Assembly (NCBI GenBank): GCA_902475855.1
Contig: CABSBF010000084.1
Location: 1-6,426, forward strand
Direction of reading: 5' to 3'
Length of the DNA stretch: 6,426 nt
Source of the DNA: an uncultured Eubacteriales bacterium
GTDB taxonomy: Bacteria; Bacillota; Clostridia; Oscillospirales; Oscillospiraceae
The notes beneath the pieces were generated by a model. It had not been told where the DNA came from. It saw nothing but the letters and a program-made list of their open reading frames with translations, and did no database searches. A program made the translations under genes and the position numbers. Positions 1 to 5,279 of this stretch are shown here, piece after piece; the first letter of the stretch is position 1, and each line of letters begins with the position of its first letter.

Positions 1-210
1 CATTTACAGACAAAGGGATTCCGAAACCGCCGGATCGGCCTCATGGAAAACGGCTCATGGGCCCCTGCTGCCGCGCGGCTGATGCGCGCCGAGTTGGAAA
101 AGATGAAGGAACTCCGACTGTGTGAAACGGAGGTATCGCTGCGCGGCGCACTGAATCAAACCAGTGAGGCGCAGATGGACGCTCTGGTGGCGGAGCTCTG
201 CGCGGAATAA
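1..210 (+). CDS. FprA-type flavodiiron protein, C-terminal fragment
   Basis: The frame is open from the first base and ends with TAA at 208-210, giving the last 69 residues of a longer protein. The segment reading NRRIGLMENGSWAPAAARLM (about residues 9-28 of the fragment) closely resembles the flavodoxin-like domain of A-type flavoproteins (FprA, flavodiiron proteins), where the similar NRTIGLIENGSWAP stretch is typical. Full-length members have an N-terminal metallo-beta-lactamase-like di-iron domain and a C-terminal FMN domain, and reduce O2 to water or NO to N2O in the cytoplasm of anaerobes. Only part of the FMN domain is visible here, so the di-iron site cannot be checked. The neighbouring thioredoxin and thioredoxin reductase fit an oxidative-stress locus. 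Family assignment is from remembered motif resemblance; a stand-alone flavodoxin-domain protein is the alternative. Confidence 0.8.
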   Translation, partial: HLQTKGFRNRRIGLMENGSWAPAAARLMRAELEKMKELRLCETEVSLRGALNQTSEAQMDALVAELCAE

Positions 211-275
211 GCTGCAACAAACCGCAGCTATTGCAGCTATTCTCGTACAGATGATGGTCTTACTCATCTGCTTTA
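210..275 (+). terminator. Two stem-loops after the flavoprotein gene, possible weak terminator
   Basis: Two inverted repeats lie directly after the flavoprotein stop codon. The first pairs AGCTGCAA (210-217) with TTGCAGCT (231-238), an 8-bp stem with a 13-nt loop. The second pairs CAGATGA (248-254) with TCATCTG (264-270), a 7-bp stem with a 9-nt loop followed by CTTTAT. Neither has a proper T-run, so termination would be weak. They could equally be mRNA-end stabilisers. No convincing promoter is visible between here and the thioredoxin gene, so read-through into it is possible. Confidence 0.3.
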
Positions 276-380
276 TGTCCCAAGGGCAGAGTACCGTCAT
301 CTCAGGTTGAGGTCACGATGTGGTGTGGGGCGAGACCGGAGTCTTGAGAATACCCAAACAAAGGAAAGGAGCTGGCAGAT

Positions 381-704
381 ATGGCAGCTATGAACATGAA
401 TCGGGAACAGTTTGAACAGTTGATCCGTGGCGAAAAGCCCGTTTTGGTGGATTTCTGGGCACCCTGGTGCGGCTATTGCCGGAGGATCGGCCCCGCGTAT
501 GAGAAGATTGGAGAAGAATACGCGGACAGCCTCGTTGTCGGTAAGATCAACATTGACGAGGAGCCGCGGCTGGCGGGGGCCGAGGGGATCGAGGTCATCC
601 CAACTCTGGTGCTGTACCGGAACGGAAAGGCCGTGGATTCCATCACCGCGCCCGGCTCAAAGGCAGAGATCGACCGCTTCATTCAGGAAGCCTTGGCGAA
701 ATAA
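381..704 (+). CDS. trxA: Thioredoxin with WCGYC active site
   Basis: This is a 107-residue thioredoxin, the usual size for the family, with one thioredoxin fold over nearly its whole length. Visible hallmarks are VDFWAPWC leading into the redox-active C30 and C33, the buried acid D24, P38 in the helix after the active site, and cis-proline P74 in EVIPTLVLYRNG. It acts as a cytoplasmic dithiol reductant for ribonucleotide reductase, peroxidases and other disulphide enzymes. The active site reads WCGYC, not the standard WCGPC; the middle residue influences redox potential, so its substrate range may differ. The start at 381 is supported by AAAGGAG at 365-371, nine bases upstream; ATG codons at 390 and 396 have poorer spacing. 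trxB begins 14 bases after its stop, so the two are almost certainly co-transcribed and the reductase is its electron donor. Confidence 0.95.
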   Translation: MAAMNMNREQFEQLIRGEKPVLVDFWAPWCGYCRRIGPAYEKIGEEYADSLVVGKINIDEEPRLAGAEGIEVIPTLVLYRNGKAVDSITAPGSKAEIDRFIQEALAK

Positions 705-718
705 CGGAGGGTTCAGAT

Positions 719-1648
719 ATGAACAACAATCATGTTTATGATATGCTCGTGGTGGGCGGCGGCCCGGGCGGCTACACCGCCGCCCTGTACGCGGCACGGG
801 CGGGGCTGGACACCATCGTGCTGGAAAAACTGTCCGCCGGTGGGCAGATGGCCCTGACCGAGCAGATCGACAACTACCCCGGCTTTGAGAACGGGATCGA
901 CGGCTTCTCTCTGGCGGAGAATATGCAAAAGCAGGCGGAGCGTTTTGGGGCACGCAGCGAATACGCGGAAGTTCTCCGCATGGATCTGACGGCGGTTCCC
1001 AAGCTCGTGGAGACCAGCGAGGGGATCTTCCGGGGGAAAACCGTGGTGCTGGCCACCGGCGCAGACCCCAGAACGCTGGGCGTTGCCGGAGAGACGGAGC
1101 TGTTGGGCCGGGGCGTGGCCTACTGCGCCGCCTGCGACGGGATGTTTTACAAGGGCAAAACGGTGGTCGTGGTGGGCGGCGGCAATTCCGCCGCGGCAGA
1201 TGCCCTCCTTCTCAGCCGCGTGGCGAAAAAAGTGATCCTCGTCCACCGCAGAGACACCCTGCGGGCCACCAAGATCTATCACGAGCCGCTGGCACAGGCC
1301 GAAAACGTGGAATTCCGCTGGAACAGCACCGTTTCCGCGCTGCTTTCCGGGGACAGGCTGACCGGCGTCCGCCTGCGGGACACCGTCACCGGTGAGGAAA
1401 GCGTGGTGGACTGCGACGGCGTATTTGTCAGCGTGGGCCGACAGCCCGCCACGGCGCTGGCGGCGGGTCAGCTATCGCTGGACAAGGGCGGCTATATCGT
1501 GGCCGGAGAGACCACGGAGACCAGCGTTCCCGGCGTTTACGCCGTGGGCGATGTGCGGACAAAGCCTCTCCGTCAGGTGGTCACCGCTGTGGCGGACGGC
1601 GCGGTGGCAGTCCACATGGCGGAGGAATATATCGCGGAAAACCGATAA
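719..1648 (+). CDS. trxB: Thioredoxin-disulfide reductase, NADPH type
   Basis: This 309-residue protein has the normal length and domain order of low-molecular-weight thioredoxin reductase. The FAD-binding GGGPGG lies at residues 13-18 and the NADPH-domain dinucleotide motif GGGNSAAADA starts at 153. HRRDTLRA (from residue 176) has the arginines typical of NADPH preference. The C-terminal FAD motif, GVYAVGDVRTKPLRQ followed by VADGAVA, is also present. The redox disulphide is C136/C139 in YCAACDG; CAAC replaces the more common CATC or CAVC. It transfers electrons from NADPH through FAD to thioredoxin in the cytoplasm. GGAGG at 706-710 stands eight bases before the ATG, and the gene follows trxA after only 14 bases, so translation is probably tied to the same mRNA. 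A ferredoxin-dependent reductase is unlikely because the NADPH motifs are intact. Confidence 0.96.
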   Translation: MNNNHVYDMLVVGGGPGGYTAALYAARAGLDTIVLEKLSAGGQMALTEQIDNYPGFENGIDGFSLAENMQKQAERFGARSEYAEVLRMDLTAVPKLVETSEGIFRGKTVVLATGADPRTLGVAGETELLGRGVAYCAACDGMFYKGKTVVVVGGGNSAAADALLLSRVAKKVILVHRRDTLRATKIYHEPLAQAENVEFRWNSTVSALLSGDRLTGVRLRDTVTGEESVVDCDGVFVSVGRQPATALAAGQLSLDKGGYIVAGETTETSVPGVYAVGDVRTKPLRQVVTAVADGAVAVHMAEEYIAENR

Positions 1649-1669
1649 GGGAGGTAGATTGAAAAAGCC

Positions 1670-1723
1670 ATGTTTAAGGTCAGGCCGGATACGACCGCAG
1701 TGGGGATGCCGACATATCTGTAA
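1670..1723 (+). pseudogene. Possible truncated ORF behind a good ribosome binding site after trxB
   Basis: Directly after the trxB stop there is a strong AGGGAGG (1648-1654), which normally announces another gene. The ATG at 1670 opens only 17 codons (MFKVRPDTTAVGMPTYL) before TAA at 1721-1723. A TTG at 1659 in another frame gives 30 codons, to the TAA at 1749-1751, and is only four bases from the ribosome binding site. Neither product is recognisable. One explanation is that a third gene of the trx operon was cut off here by insertion or deletion. Another is a tiny real peptide or a chance purine run. Start choice and reality of the product are uncertain. Confidence 0.2.
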
Positions 1724-1828
1724 GGCAAACTGCCAGAGTGATGGTAGATAAGATAACCCATGTAAGATCGGGAGATATGTTGTCTCTCCATATCCAGTCC
1801 ACGCAACAGTGAGCAACTGAACACAAAA

Positions 1829-1862
1829 CACAGCCACAGATGTACTCTGCGGCTGTGCTTTT
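1829..1862 (+). terminator. Stem-loop terminator downstream of trxB
   Basis: CACAGCC (1829-1835) pairs with GGCTGTG (1851-1857). Inside it, after one A/C mismatch, CAGA (1837-1840) pairs with TCTG (1846-1849) around a 5-nt loop. CTTTT follows on the + strand and AAAA precedes the stem, so it could work in both directions. It lies about 180 bases after the trxB stop and is the first terminator-like structure there, so it plausibly ends the trx transcript. Confidence 0.65.
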
Positions 1863-1895
1863 ATGCATAGTATACCGCGTGACAAGCGGTTTTAC

Positions 1896-1910
1896 TGTGA
1901 CGGCGTCACA
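1896..1910. promoter_or_regulatory. 15-bp palindrome, possible operator
   Basis: TGTGACG and CGTCACA form a perfect 7+7 palindrome around a single central G. The TGTGA/TCACA half-sites resemble CRP/FNR-family sites, but the spacer is five bases rather than the usual six. A further GTGAC occurs at 1880-1884. As RNA it would have almost no loop, so a DNA-binding dimer site is more likely than a hairpin. No promoter could be matched to it, and the regulator is unknown. Confidence 0.35.
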
Positions 1911-2117
1911 TAATTTGAGAAAATCGGCGCGGCGCTGCTCCGGTTGTACGATTATGATTGCCGCTCCCAGCCTTGGAGATTTGCCGCGAAAATGTGAGCA
2001 GAAAAAAGTCATGACTTAATCACCGCGAGGGCTTGTATATCACCCGAAAGGGATAGCTATAAAGAAGTACTGTAACGAATTGTTCCTAAAAATGTGGAAA
2101 CAGAAAAGGAAATCGGT

Positions 2118-3077
2118 ATGAAAAATGAATCCCAATACGGTCTGCTGCTCTTACAGCAGTATCTGTATGAGCATACGGATGACCGGCATCCGGTCTCTGT
2201 GGCGGATATTCTTGCTTTCTGGCAGGAGCATGGCATTCAGGCAGGGCGCAAGAGCGTATATTCCGCTATTGAAGTCTTGCAAAGTAGCGGTATGGACATC
2301 GTCTGTGTCAAAAGCACCCAGAATCAATACTTCGTGGGTGAGAGGCTATTCGAACTGCCGGAGCTGAAGCTGCTGGTGGACGCGGTAGAATCCTCCCGCT
2401 TCATTACGGCCAAAAAGAGCGAGCGGCTTATTGGAAAGCTGGGTAAGCTCACCAGTGAATCTCATGCCCGCCAGTTGGATCGGCATATCTATATGGAAGG
2501 TACCGCCAAACCGGAGAATGAGTGTATTTATTACAGCGTGGATGAGATCCATAACGCCATTCAGGATAAACGGCAGATCACCTTTCAGTATTACGAATAC
2601 ACCCCGCAGAAAGAAAAGATACTCAAGCATAACGGTTACCGCTATCAGTTCAGCCCGTATGCCCTTATCTGGAGCCGGGATTGCTATTATGCTGTGGGCT
2701 GGTCGGAAAAGCATGGAAAACTGGCACAGTTCCGGGTGGACCGAATGGTGGCTGTGGAATCATCCGATCAGGCAGCTGTTTGTAAGCCGGACTTCGACCC
2801 GGCTGAGTATGTGCGGAAAATATTCGGAATGTACCCGGACGATCTGTGTACGGTGGAGCTGCTGTGCGAGAACGAGGTCATGCGCAGCGTAATAGACCGC
2901 TTTGGCGAAGAAGTCTCAACGGTGACAGCAGATGACGGCCACTTCAAGGCCATCGTGGAGGTAGCACCCAGTCCACCGTTTTTTGCATGGGTGTTCACCT
3001 TCTGCGGCAAGATCCAAATCCTCGGCCCCGCAGAGGTGCTGGACGAAATGCGCGGCATGGCCGCATGGCTGCAATGA
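2118..3077 (+). CDS. WYL-domain transcriptional regulator
   Basis: This 319-residue cytoplasmic regulator has the usual three-part WYL layout. The first ~60 residues form a winged-helix-like region (SVADILAFWQEHGI, GRKSVYSAIEVLQSSG). A WYL domain spans about residues 135-215, with CYYAVGW at 189-195 at the place of the name motif and FRVDRM at about 206-211. A WCX-type C-terminal part runs from about 240 to the end. WYL domains are known or proposed ligand sensors, often for nucleic acids, controlling mobile-element, defence and DNA-damage genes; the ligand here is unknown. I chose ATG 2118 because AAGGAAA (2106-2112) precedes it; the in-frame GTG at 2094 has no ribosome binding site. It stands alone between a 469-nt gap and its own strong terminator. 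Its targets cannot be read from the sequence. Confidence 0.88.
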   Translation: MKNESQYGLLLLQQYLYEHTDDRHPVSVADILAFWQEHGIQAGRKSVYSAIEVLQSSGMDIVCVKSTQNQYFVGERLFELPELKLLVDAVESSRFITAKKSERLIGKLGKLTSESHARQLDRHIYMEGTAKPENECIYYSVDEIHNAIQDKRQITFQYYEYTPQKEKILKHNGYRYQFSPYALIWSRDCYYAVGWSEKHGKLAQFRVDRMVAVESSDQAAVCKPDFDPAEYVRKIFGMYPDDLCTVELLCENEVMRSVIDRFGEEVSTVTADDGHFKAIVEVAPSPPFFAWVFTFCGKIQILGPAEVLDEMRGMAAWLQ

Positions 3078-3080
3078 TCC

Positions 3081-3118
3081 AGCAGAGGTGTTCCTTGCGG
3101 GGAACACCTCTGCTTTCT
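3081..3118 (+). terminator. Strong terminator after the WYL gene
   Basis: AGCAGAGGTGTTCC (3081-3094) pairs perfectly with GGAACACCTCTGCT (3101-3114), a 14-bp stem with a 6-nt loop, followed by TTTCTC. It begins four bases after the WYL stop codon and directly precedes the SOS-type promoter of the next operon, so it isolates the two transcription units. Confidence 0.88.
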
Positions 3119-3122
3119 CATC

Positions 3123-3151
3123 TTGCTAATCGAACAGATGTTTGCTATACT
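3123..3151 (+). promoter_or_regulatory. Sigma-A-type promoter of the XRE/ImmA operon
   Basis: TTGCTA (3123-3128, four of six matches to TTGACA) and TATACT (3146-3151, five of six matches to TATAAT) are separated by exactly 17 bases. Transcription would start near 3158, giving a short leader of about 37 bases before the GTG start at 3195. The LexA box listed separately fills most of the spacer, the classic position for a repressor that blocks RNA polymerase. Confidence 0.75.
3131..3144. promoter_or_regulatory. LexA (SOS) box
   Basis: CGAACAGATGTTTG fits the Firmicutes LexA/DinR pattern CGAAC-RNRY-GTTYG at every defined position. It lies between the -35 and -10 elements of the promoter for the XRE repressor and ImmA-like protease. 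The fit to an established consensus plus the exact promoter position makes chance unlikely. LexA binding itself is inferred. Confidence 0.8.
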
Positions 3152-3194
3152 GGCACTGTTCCCAATCGAGAGAACGCACGAGGAGGTGAAATGC

Positions 3195-3593
3195 GTGGAA
3201 CAGACCTTTGGCAGCTTCCTTCGGGAGAAGCGTATGGCGCGCGGCCTGACGCTCCGCGGCATGGCGGCAAAGCTGGACTTGTCGCCGGTCTATATGAGCA
3301 ACATTGAGAATGACCGCCGCGCGGCTCCTTCGCAGGAATATCTGGAACGGATGGCCCTGCTGCTGCAGTTGGACAAGCCAGAACGGGAATGGATGCTTGA
3401 CCTTGCGGCAAAATCCAAGCAAAATCGGGTATCCGCAGACCTTCCGGACTACATCATGGATCGAGAGATCGTCCGGGCTGCATTGCGCACAGCCAGGGAG
3501 GCAGACGCCACCGACCAGGAGTGGCAGGATTTTATCGACCGAATCAACCGGCGCATGAGATCATCAGGAGAGGACAGTGATACCAAGGCATGA
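3195..3593 (+). CDS. XRE-family helix-turn-helix repressor (ImmR-like)
   Basis: This 132-residue DNA-binding protein has an XRE/Cro-CI helix-turn-helix over about residues 5-60 (FGSFLREKRMARGLTLRGMA, then LSPVYMSNIEND). Its C-terminal part is charged and helical (LPDYIMDREIVRAALRTARE) and probably serves dimerisation or cleavage control. Start: the perfect AGGAGGTGA at 3181-3189 sits eight bases before GTG 3195. The ATG at 3191 is in another frame and only four bases from the AGGAGG core. The gene overlaps the metalloprotease gene by ATGA, so the two are translationally coupled. In ICEBs1 (ImmR/ImmA) and Deinococcus (DdrO/IrrE) such a pair is a repressor and the protease that cleaves it. By analogy this protein probably represses element genes and perhaps itself. 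The LexA box in its promoter adds SOS control. The element it controls is inferred. Confidence 0.88.
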   Translation: MEQTFGSFLREKRMARGLTLRGMAAKLDLSPVYMSNIENDRRAAPSQEYLERMALLLQLDKPEREWMLDLAAKSKQNRVSADLPDYIMDREIVRAALRTAREADATDQEWQDFIDRINRRMRSSGEDSDTKA

Positions 3594-4207
3594 GAACACC
3601 ATATTACAGGGAACAGGCTCTGGAGGGGATCGCCCGCGAAGTCATCACCGCCTATGATCCGAATCTCTATTATGGCGTTCCCAGAATGATCCCTATCGAG
3701 GATATCATCGAAGCACAGGGGATCACGCTGGAATATCAGTGCCTGCGGAAAACCGGGTGTGTCTTGGGCGAAACGATTTTTGATGATGGCGGCGCCATTA
3801 TCTATGATTACGATATCCCAGGATATACCGTCATTGCGGTCAAGAGCGGCACCATACTCATCGATAGCTCCCTCTGCAGAGAGGATGCCTCCACAGGCCG
3901 ACTGCGCTTTACCTGCGCTCATGAGCTGGCACACTGGCTGCTGCATAAGAGACTGTACAGCGGAACCGGCGAGAGTGCAGCCATGATGACAGAAACAAAC
4001 ATCGTCAGAACGCAGAACAGCGCATTGGAAATGCAGGCGAATCTGCTGGGTTCTATCCTCCTGATGCCGCTGCCCCAAGTAAAGCGATGCTTTTACCAGC
4101 TTCAGTCTGGCAGGGACCGTCAGCAATTAGTCGCGGATATGGCCGGCATTTTTCAAGTCTCCAAGCAAGCCATGCGTATCCGGCTGGAGAATCATCATCT
4201 GCTGTGA
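3590..4207 (+). CDS. ImmA/IrrE-family zinc metallopeptidase
   Basis: This 205-residue protein carries the zinc-protease motif HELAH at residues 111-115 in FTCAHELAHWLLH. A likely third ligand, E147, lies in ALEMQANLLGSILLMP, the usual E-x-x-AN-x-(8)-LLMP pattern of ImmA/IrrE (Peptidase_M78-like) proteins. The N-terminal ~100 residues match the typical preceding region (IPIEDIIEAQGITL, ILIDSSL). The C-terminal ~35 residues (VADMAGIFQVSKQAMRIRLE) look like the small helix-turn-helix-like tail common in the family. It probably cleaves the XRE repressor encoded just upstream, releasing element genes after DNA damage or another signal. ATG 3590 overlaps the upstream stop by ATGA and is the first start in an ORF that opens at 3581, so coupled translation is expected. 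All visible catalytic residues are intact. The cleavage target is inferred from gene order. Confidence 0.92.
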   Translation: MRTPYYREQALEGIAREVITAYDPNLYYGVPRMIPIEDIIEAQGITLEYQCLRKTGCVLGETIFDDGGAIIYDYDIPGYTVIAVKSGTILIDSSLCREDASTGRLRFTCAHELAHWLLHKRLYSGTGESAAMMTETNIVRTQNSALEMQANLLGSILLMPLPQVKRCFYQLQSGRDRQQLVADMAGIFQVSKQAMRIRLENHHLL

Positions 4208-4222
4208 AAAAATTTTAGGAAG

Positions 4223-4244
4223 CTGTTCTCAAAAAAGAGAACAG
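4223..4244 (+). other. Stem-loop between the metallopeptidase and zinc-ribbon genes
   Basis: CTGTTCTC (4223-4230) pairs perfectly with GAGAACAG (4237-4244) around a loop of six A residues. No T-run follows, so it is not a standard terminator in the + direction. It lies 15 bases after the protease stop and 15 bases before the next ATG, so it may tune stability or translation within one mRNA. Confidence 0.5.
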
Positions 4245-4259
4245 AGAAAGCGAGGCGCC

Positions 4260-4499
4260 ATGGAACAAGAAATACGCAAGATCCTTCGCTGTCCTATCTG
4301 CGAGAAGGGACGGATCGCGGATGCTCCTGCAGGAGCGGCTCTCTCCCAATATCGGCTGTTTGCCATGGTAGGAAATGAACCAGCTGATATTATCGCAAAG
4401 TGTCCAAGGTGCGGTATGCAGGTGGGGATCACCGTGCGGCACAGGACTGAGCCGCCGATCATCGTGCCCACTCTCTGTAGGGATACGGCATGGGCCTGA
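4260..4499 (+). CDS. Small zinc-ribbon protein of unknown function
   Basis: The 79-residue product has two CPxC knuckles, C11/C14 (RCPICEKGRI) and C48/C51 (KCPRCGMQVGI). Their spacing suits a zinc ribbon with a long connecting loop. The middle (YRLFAMVGNEPADIIAKCP) resembles small cysteine-rich proteins (KTR-type and similar) often found in Firmicutes conjugative elements, but I cannot name a specific family. There is no signal peptide or membrane segment. The start is supported only by a weak GAGG at 4252-4255, four bases upstream. It is the third gene downstream of the SOS-type promoter, 52 bases after the protease gene and ahead of a strong terminator, so it is probably part of that transcript. 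It could bind nucleic acid or a protein partner. Confidence 0.68.
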   Translation: MEQEIRKILRCPICEKGRIADAPAGAALSQYRLFAMVGNEPADIIAKCPRCGMQVGITVRHRTEPPIIVPTLCRDTAWA

Positions 4500-4583
4500 A
4501 TTAAGACAAAACAATATATAACTTCGTCAAGCGCACCAACCACCCAGCGTCGAATCAGACGTAAGCGGGAAGTATTGAGTTAG

Positions 4584-4628
4584 GAGCCTTACAAGTAGCT
4601 TTTCAGCTATGCGTAAGGCTCTTTTTTT
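4584..4628 (+). terminator. Strong intrinsic terminator or attenuator before the sigma-like gene
   Basis: GAGCCTTAC (4584-4592) pairs with GTAAGGCTC (4613-4621), with an inner TAGCT/AGCTA stem (4596-4600 with 4605-4609) and a TTTC loop, followed directly by seven T residues. This is textbook intrinsic termination. It would end the XRE-protease-zinc ribbon transcript. Because the next gene has no convincing promoter of its own in the 128 bases that follow, it could also act as an attenuator letting regulated read-through into the sigma-like gene. Confidence 0.9.
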
Positions 4629-4667
4629 GCGCCCTTTTCGCATTGTTGAGTGGCGGAAAGGACTTGT

Positions 4668-4709
4668 ATGCTCCAGCGTTGGCAGACCTATGTCGCCAAA
4701 TACCCGTGA
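4668..4709 (+). CDS. 13-codon leader ORF ahead of the sigma-like gene
   Basis: ATG 4668 is preceded by AAAGGA (4657-4662) at five bases and encodes MLQRWQTYVAKYP, ending at TGA 4707-4709. The stop codon sits inside the first base pairs of the hairpin (4706-4751) that buries the ribosome binding site of the following gene. A ribosome finishing here would cover the 5' arm of that hairpin. Its position suggests a role as a translated leader rather than as a working peptide. It resembles in layout the leader peptides of erm or cat genes. No experimental support is visible, and peptide conservation is unknown to me. Confidence 0.5.
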   Translation: MLQRWQTYVAKYP

Positions 4710-4751
4710 CCCGATCTCAGAACTTTCAAAAAAATCTGAGATTGGAGTCAC
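4706..4751 (+). promoter_or_regulatory. Hairpin sequestering the ribosome binding site of the sigma-like gene
   Basis: GTGAC (4706-4710) pairs with GTCAC (4747-4751). After one bulged A (4746), CCGATCTCAGA (4711-4721) pairs with TCTGAGATTGG (4735-4745), with one G-T wobble. In total this is 16 base pairs around a 13-nt A-rich loop. The GGAG at 4744-4747, the only ribosome binding site for ATG 4757, lies in the 3' arm apart from its bulged A. There is no T-run, so it is not a terminator. It should keep the sigma-like gene off unless a ribosome on the leader ORF or another factor opens it. Confidence 0.72.
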
Positions 4752-4756
4752 GAAAA

Positions 4757-5251
4757 ATGAAAAAATGGCAGGAAGAGCGCAATTATAGACGCATTTATAA
4801 CGAAGCTGGTGAAGCAATCGCCAATATCATCACCGTGGATGGTGTGGATGTGGAAGTGGCGGAGGATGTGTATCTGGCCTACTCCCAGGCGGACCGCCGG
4901 GAGCGGTATGTGCGGGAGGAACAGTTTTCTGGGAAGATCCTCTCGTTGGAGCAGATGGCGGAGGACGACCTGCTTTCGGACTATGTCGGCGCGGAAACAG
5001 CCCCAAGCGCGGAGGAAGAAGCACTGGAACGGGAGCAGGCACAGAGCCTTGCGGAACGAAAGGAGATGTTGCTGTTGGCCATGCTGTCTCTGAATGACGC
5101 GGATCGGGAGTTGATCAACGCGCTGTTCTTCGATGGCGTGTCCACCAGAGACTACGCGGCGCGGATCGGAATTACCCAGAGGGCGGTCATCAAACGCCGG
5201 GACCGTATTCTGCGGGATCTGAAGAAATGTTTTGATAATTTTTCAAATTAA
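4757..5251 (+). CDS. Sigma-70 region-4-like helix-turn-helix protein
   Basis: The 164-residue product has a C-terminal segment (about residues 105-157: LAMLSLNDADRELINALFFD, STRDYAARIGITQRAVIKRR) matching the region-4/HTH part of sigma-70-like factors that contacts -35 DNA. The N-terminal half (NYRRIYNEAGEAIANIITVD, then an acidic stretch at about 62-100) has no recognisable region 2. It may therefore be a sigma-like regulator rather than a complete sigma factor. Similar small proteins with an NYRR.YNEAGEAI-type start are, from memory, common in mobile elements of gut Clostridia. ATG 4757 is chosen because GGAG (4744-4747) precedes it at nine bases; an in-frame TTG at 4643 would add 38 residues across the leader/hairpin and has no such support. 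Translation appears controlled by that hairpin. It probably activates later element genes; targets are unknown. Confidence 0.85.
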   Translation: MKKWQEERNYRRIYNEAGEAIANIITVDGVDVEVAEDVYLAYSQADRRERYVREEQFSGKILSLEQMAEDDLLSDYVGAETAPSAEEEALEREQAQSLAERKEMLLLAMLSLNDADRELINALFFDGVSTRDYAARIGITQRAVIKRRDRILRDLKKCFDNFSN

Positions 5252-5279
5252 GGGTATTCACCCGAGGGCTTTTTCGGGA

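Larger units (their letters stand above)
1649..2117. other. 469-nt gap without an accepted gene
   Basis: This gap separates the trx operon from the WYL regulator. It holds the possible gene remnant at 1670-1723, a terminator-like stem-loop at 1829-1862, a 15-bp palindrome at 1896-1910, and a 12-bp palindrome AAGTCATGACTT at 2006-2017. A small CCC-GAAA-GGG hairpin lies at 2043-2052. A TATAAA at 2058-2063 could be a -10 box for the WYL gene, but no good -35 element stands 16-18 bases upstream. Frames open on the minus strand here lack ribosome binding sites and recognisable domains. It may contain an element boundary, but no att-like direct repeat can be shown from this window alone. Confidence 0.5.

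Noticed and set aside
713..1282. A 189-codon minus-strand frame opposite trxB.
   Set aside because: It is the mirror of a highly conserved trxB gene, with histidine- and glycine-rich low-information sequence and no ribosome binding site.
1680..2012. A 110-codon minus-strand frame in the gap after trxB.
   Set aside because: Its ATG lies inside a palindrome with no ribosome binding site, it runs through the terminator and the 15-bp palindrome, and the product has no recognisable family.
2033..2063. Possible WYL promoter TTGTAT/TATAAA.
   Set aside because: The -10 match is good, but the -35 is poor and the spacer is 19 bases, so I only mention it in the gap description.
2094..2117. GTG 2094 as start of the WYL regulator.
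   Set aside because: No ribosome binding site precedes it, while ATG 2118 has AAGGAAA at good spacing.
3191..3310. ATG 3191 frame overlapping the XRE gene start.
   Set aside because: It lies only four bases after the AGGAGG core and gives about 39 residues without similarity; the GTG at 3195 has ideal spacing and yields a clear HTH protein.
4643..4756. TTG 4643 as start of the sigma-like gene, adding 38 residues.
   Set aside because: The extension would translate through the leader ORF region and the 16-bp hairpin and has no suitable ribosome binding site; ATG 4757 has GGAG at nine bases.
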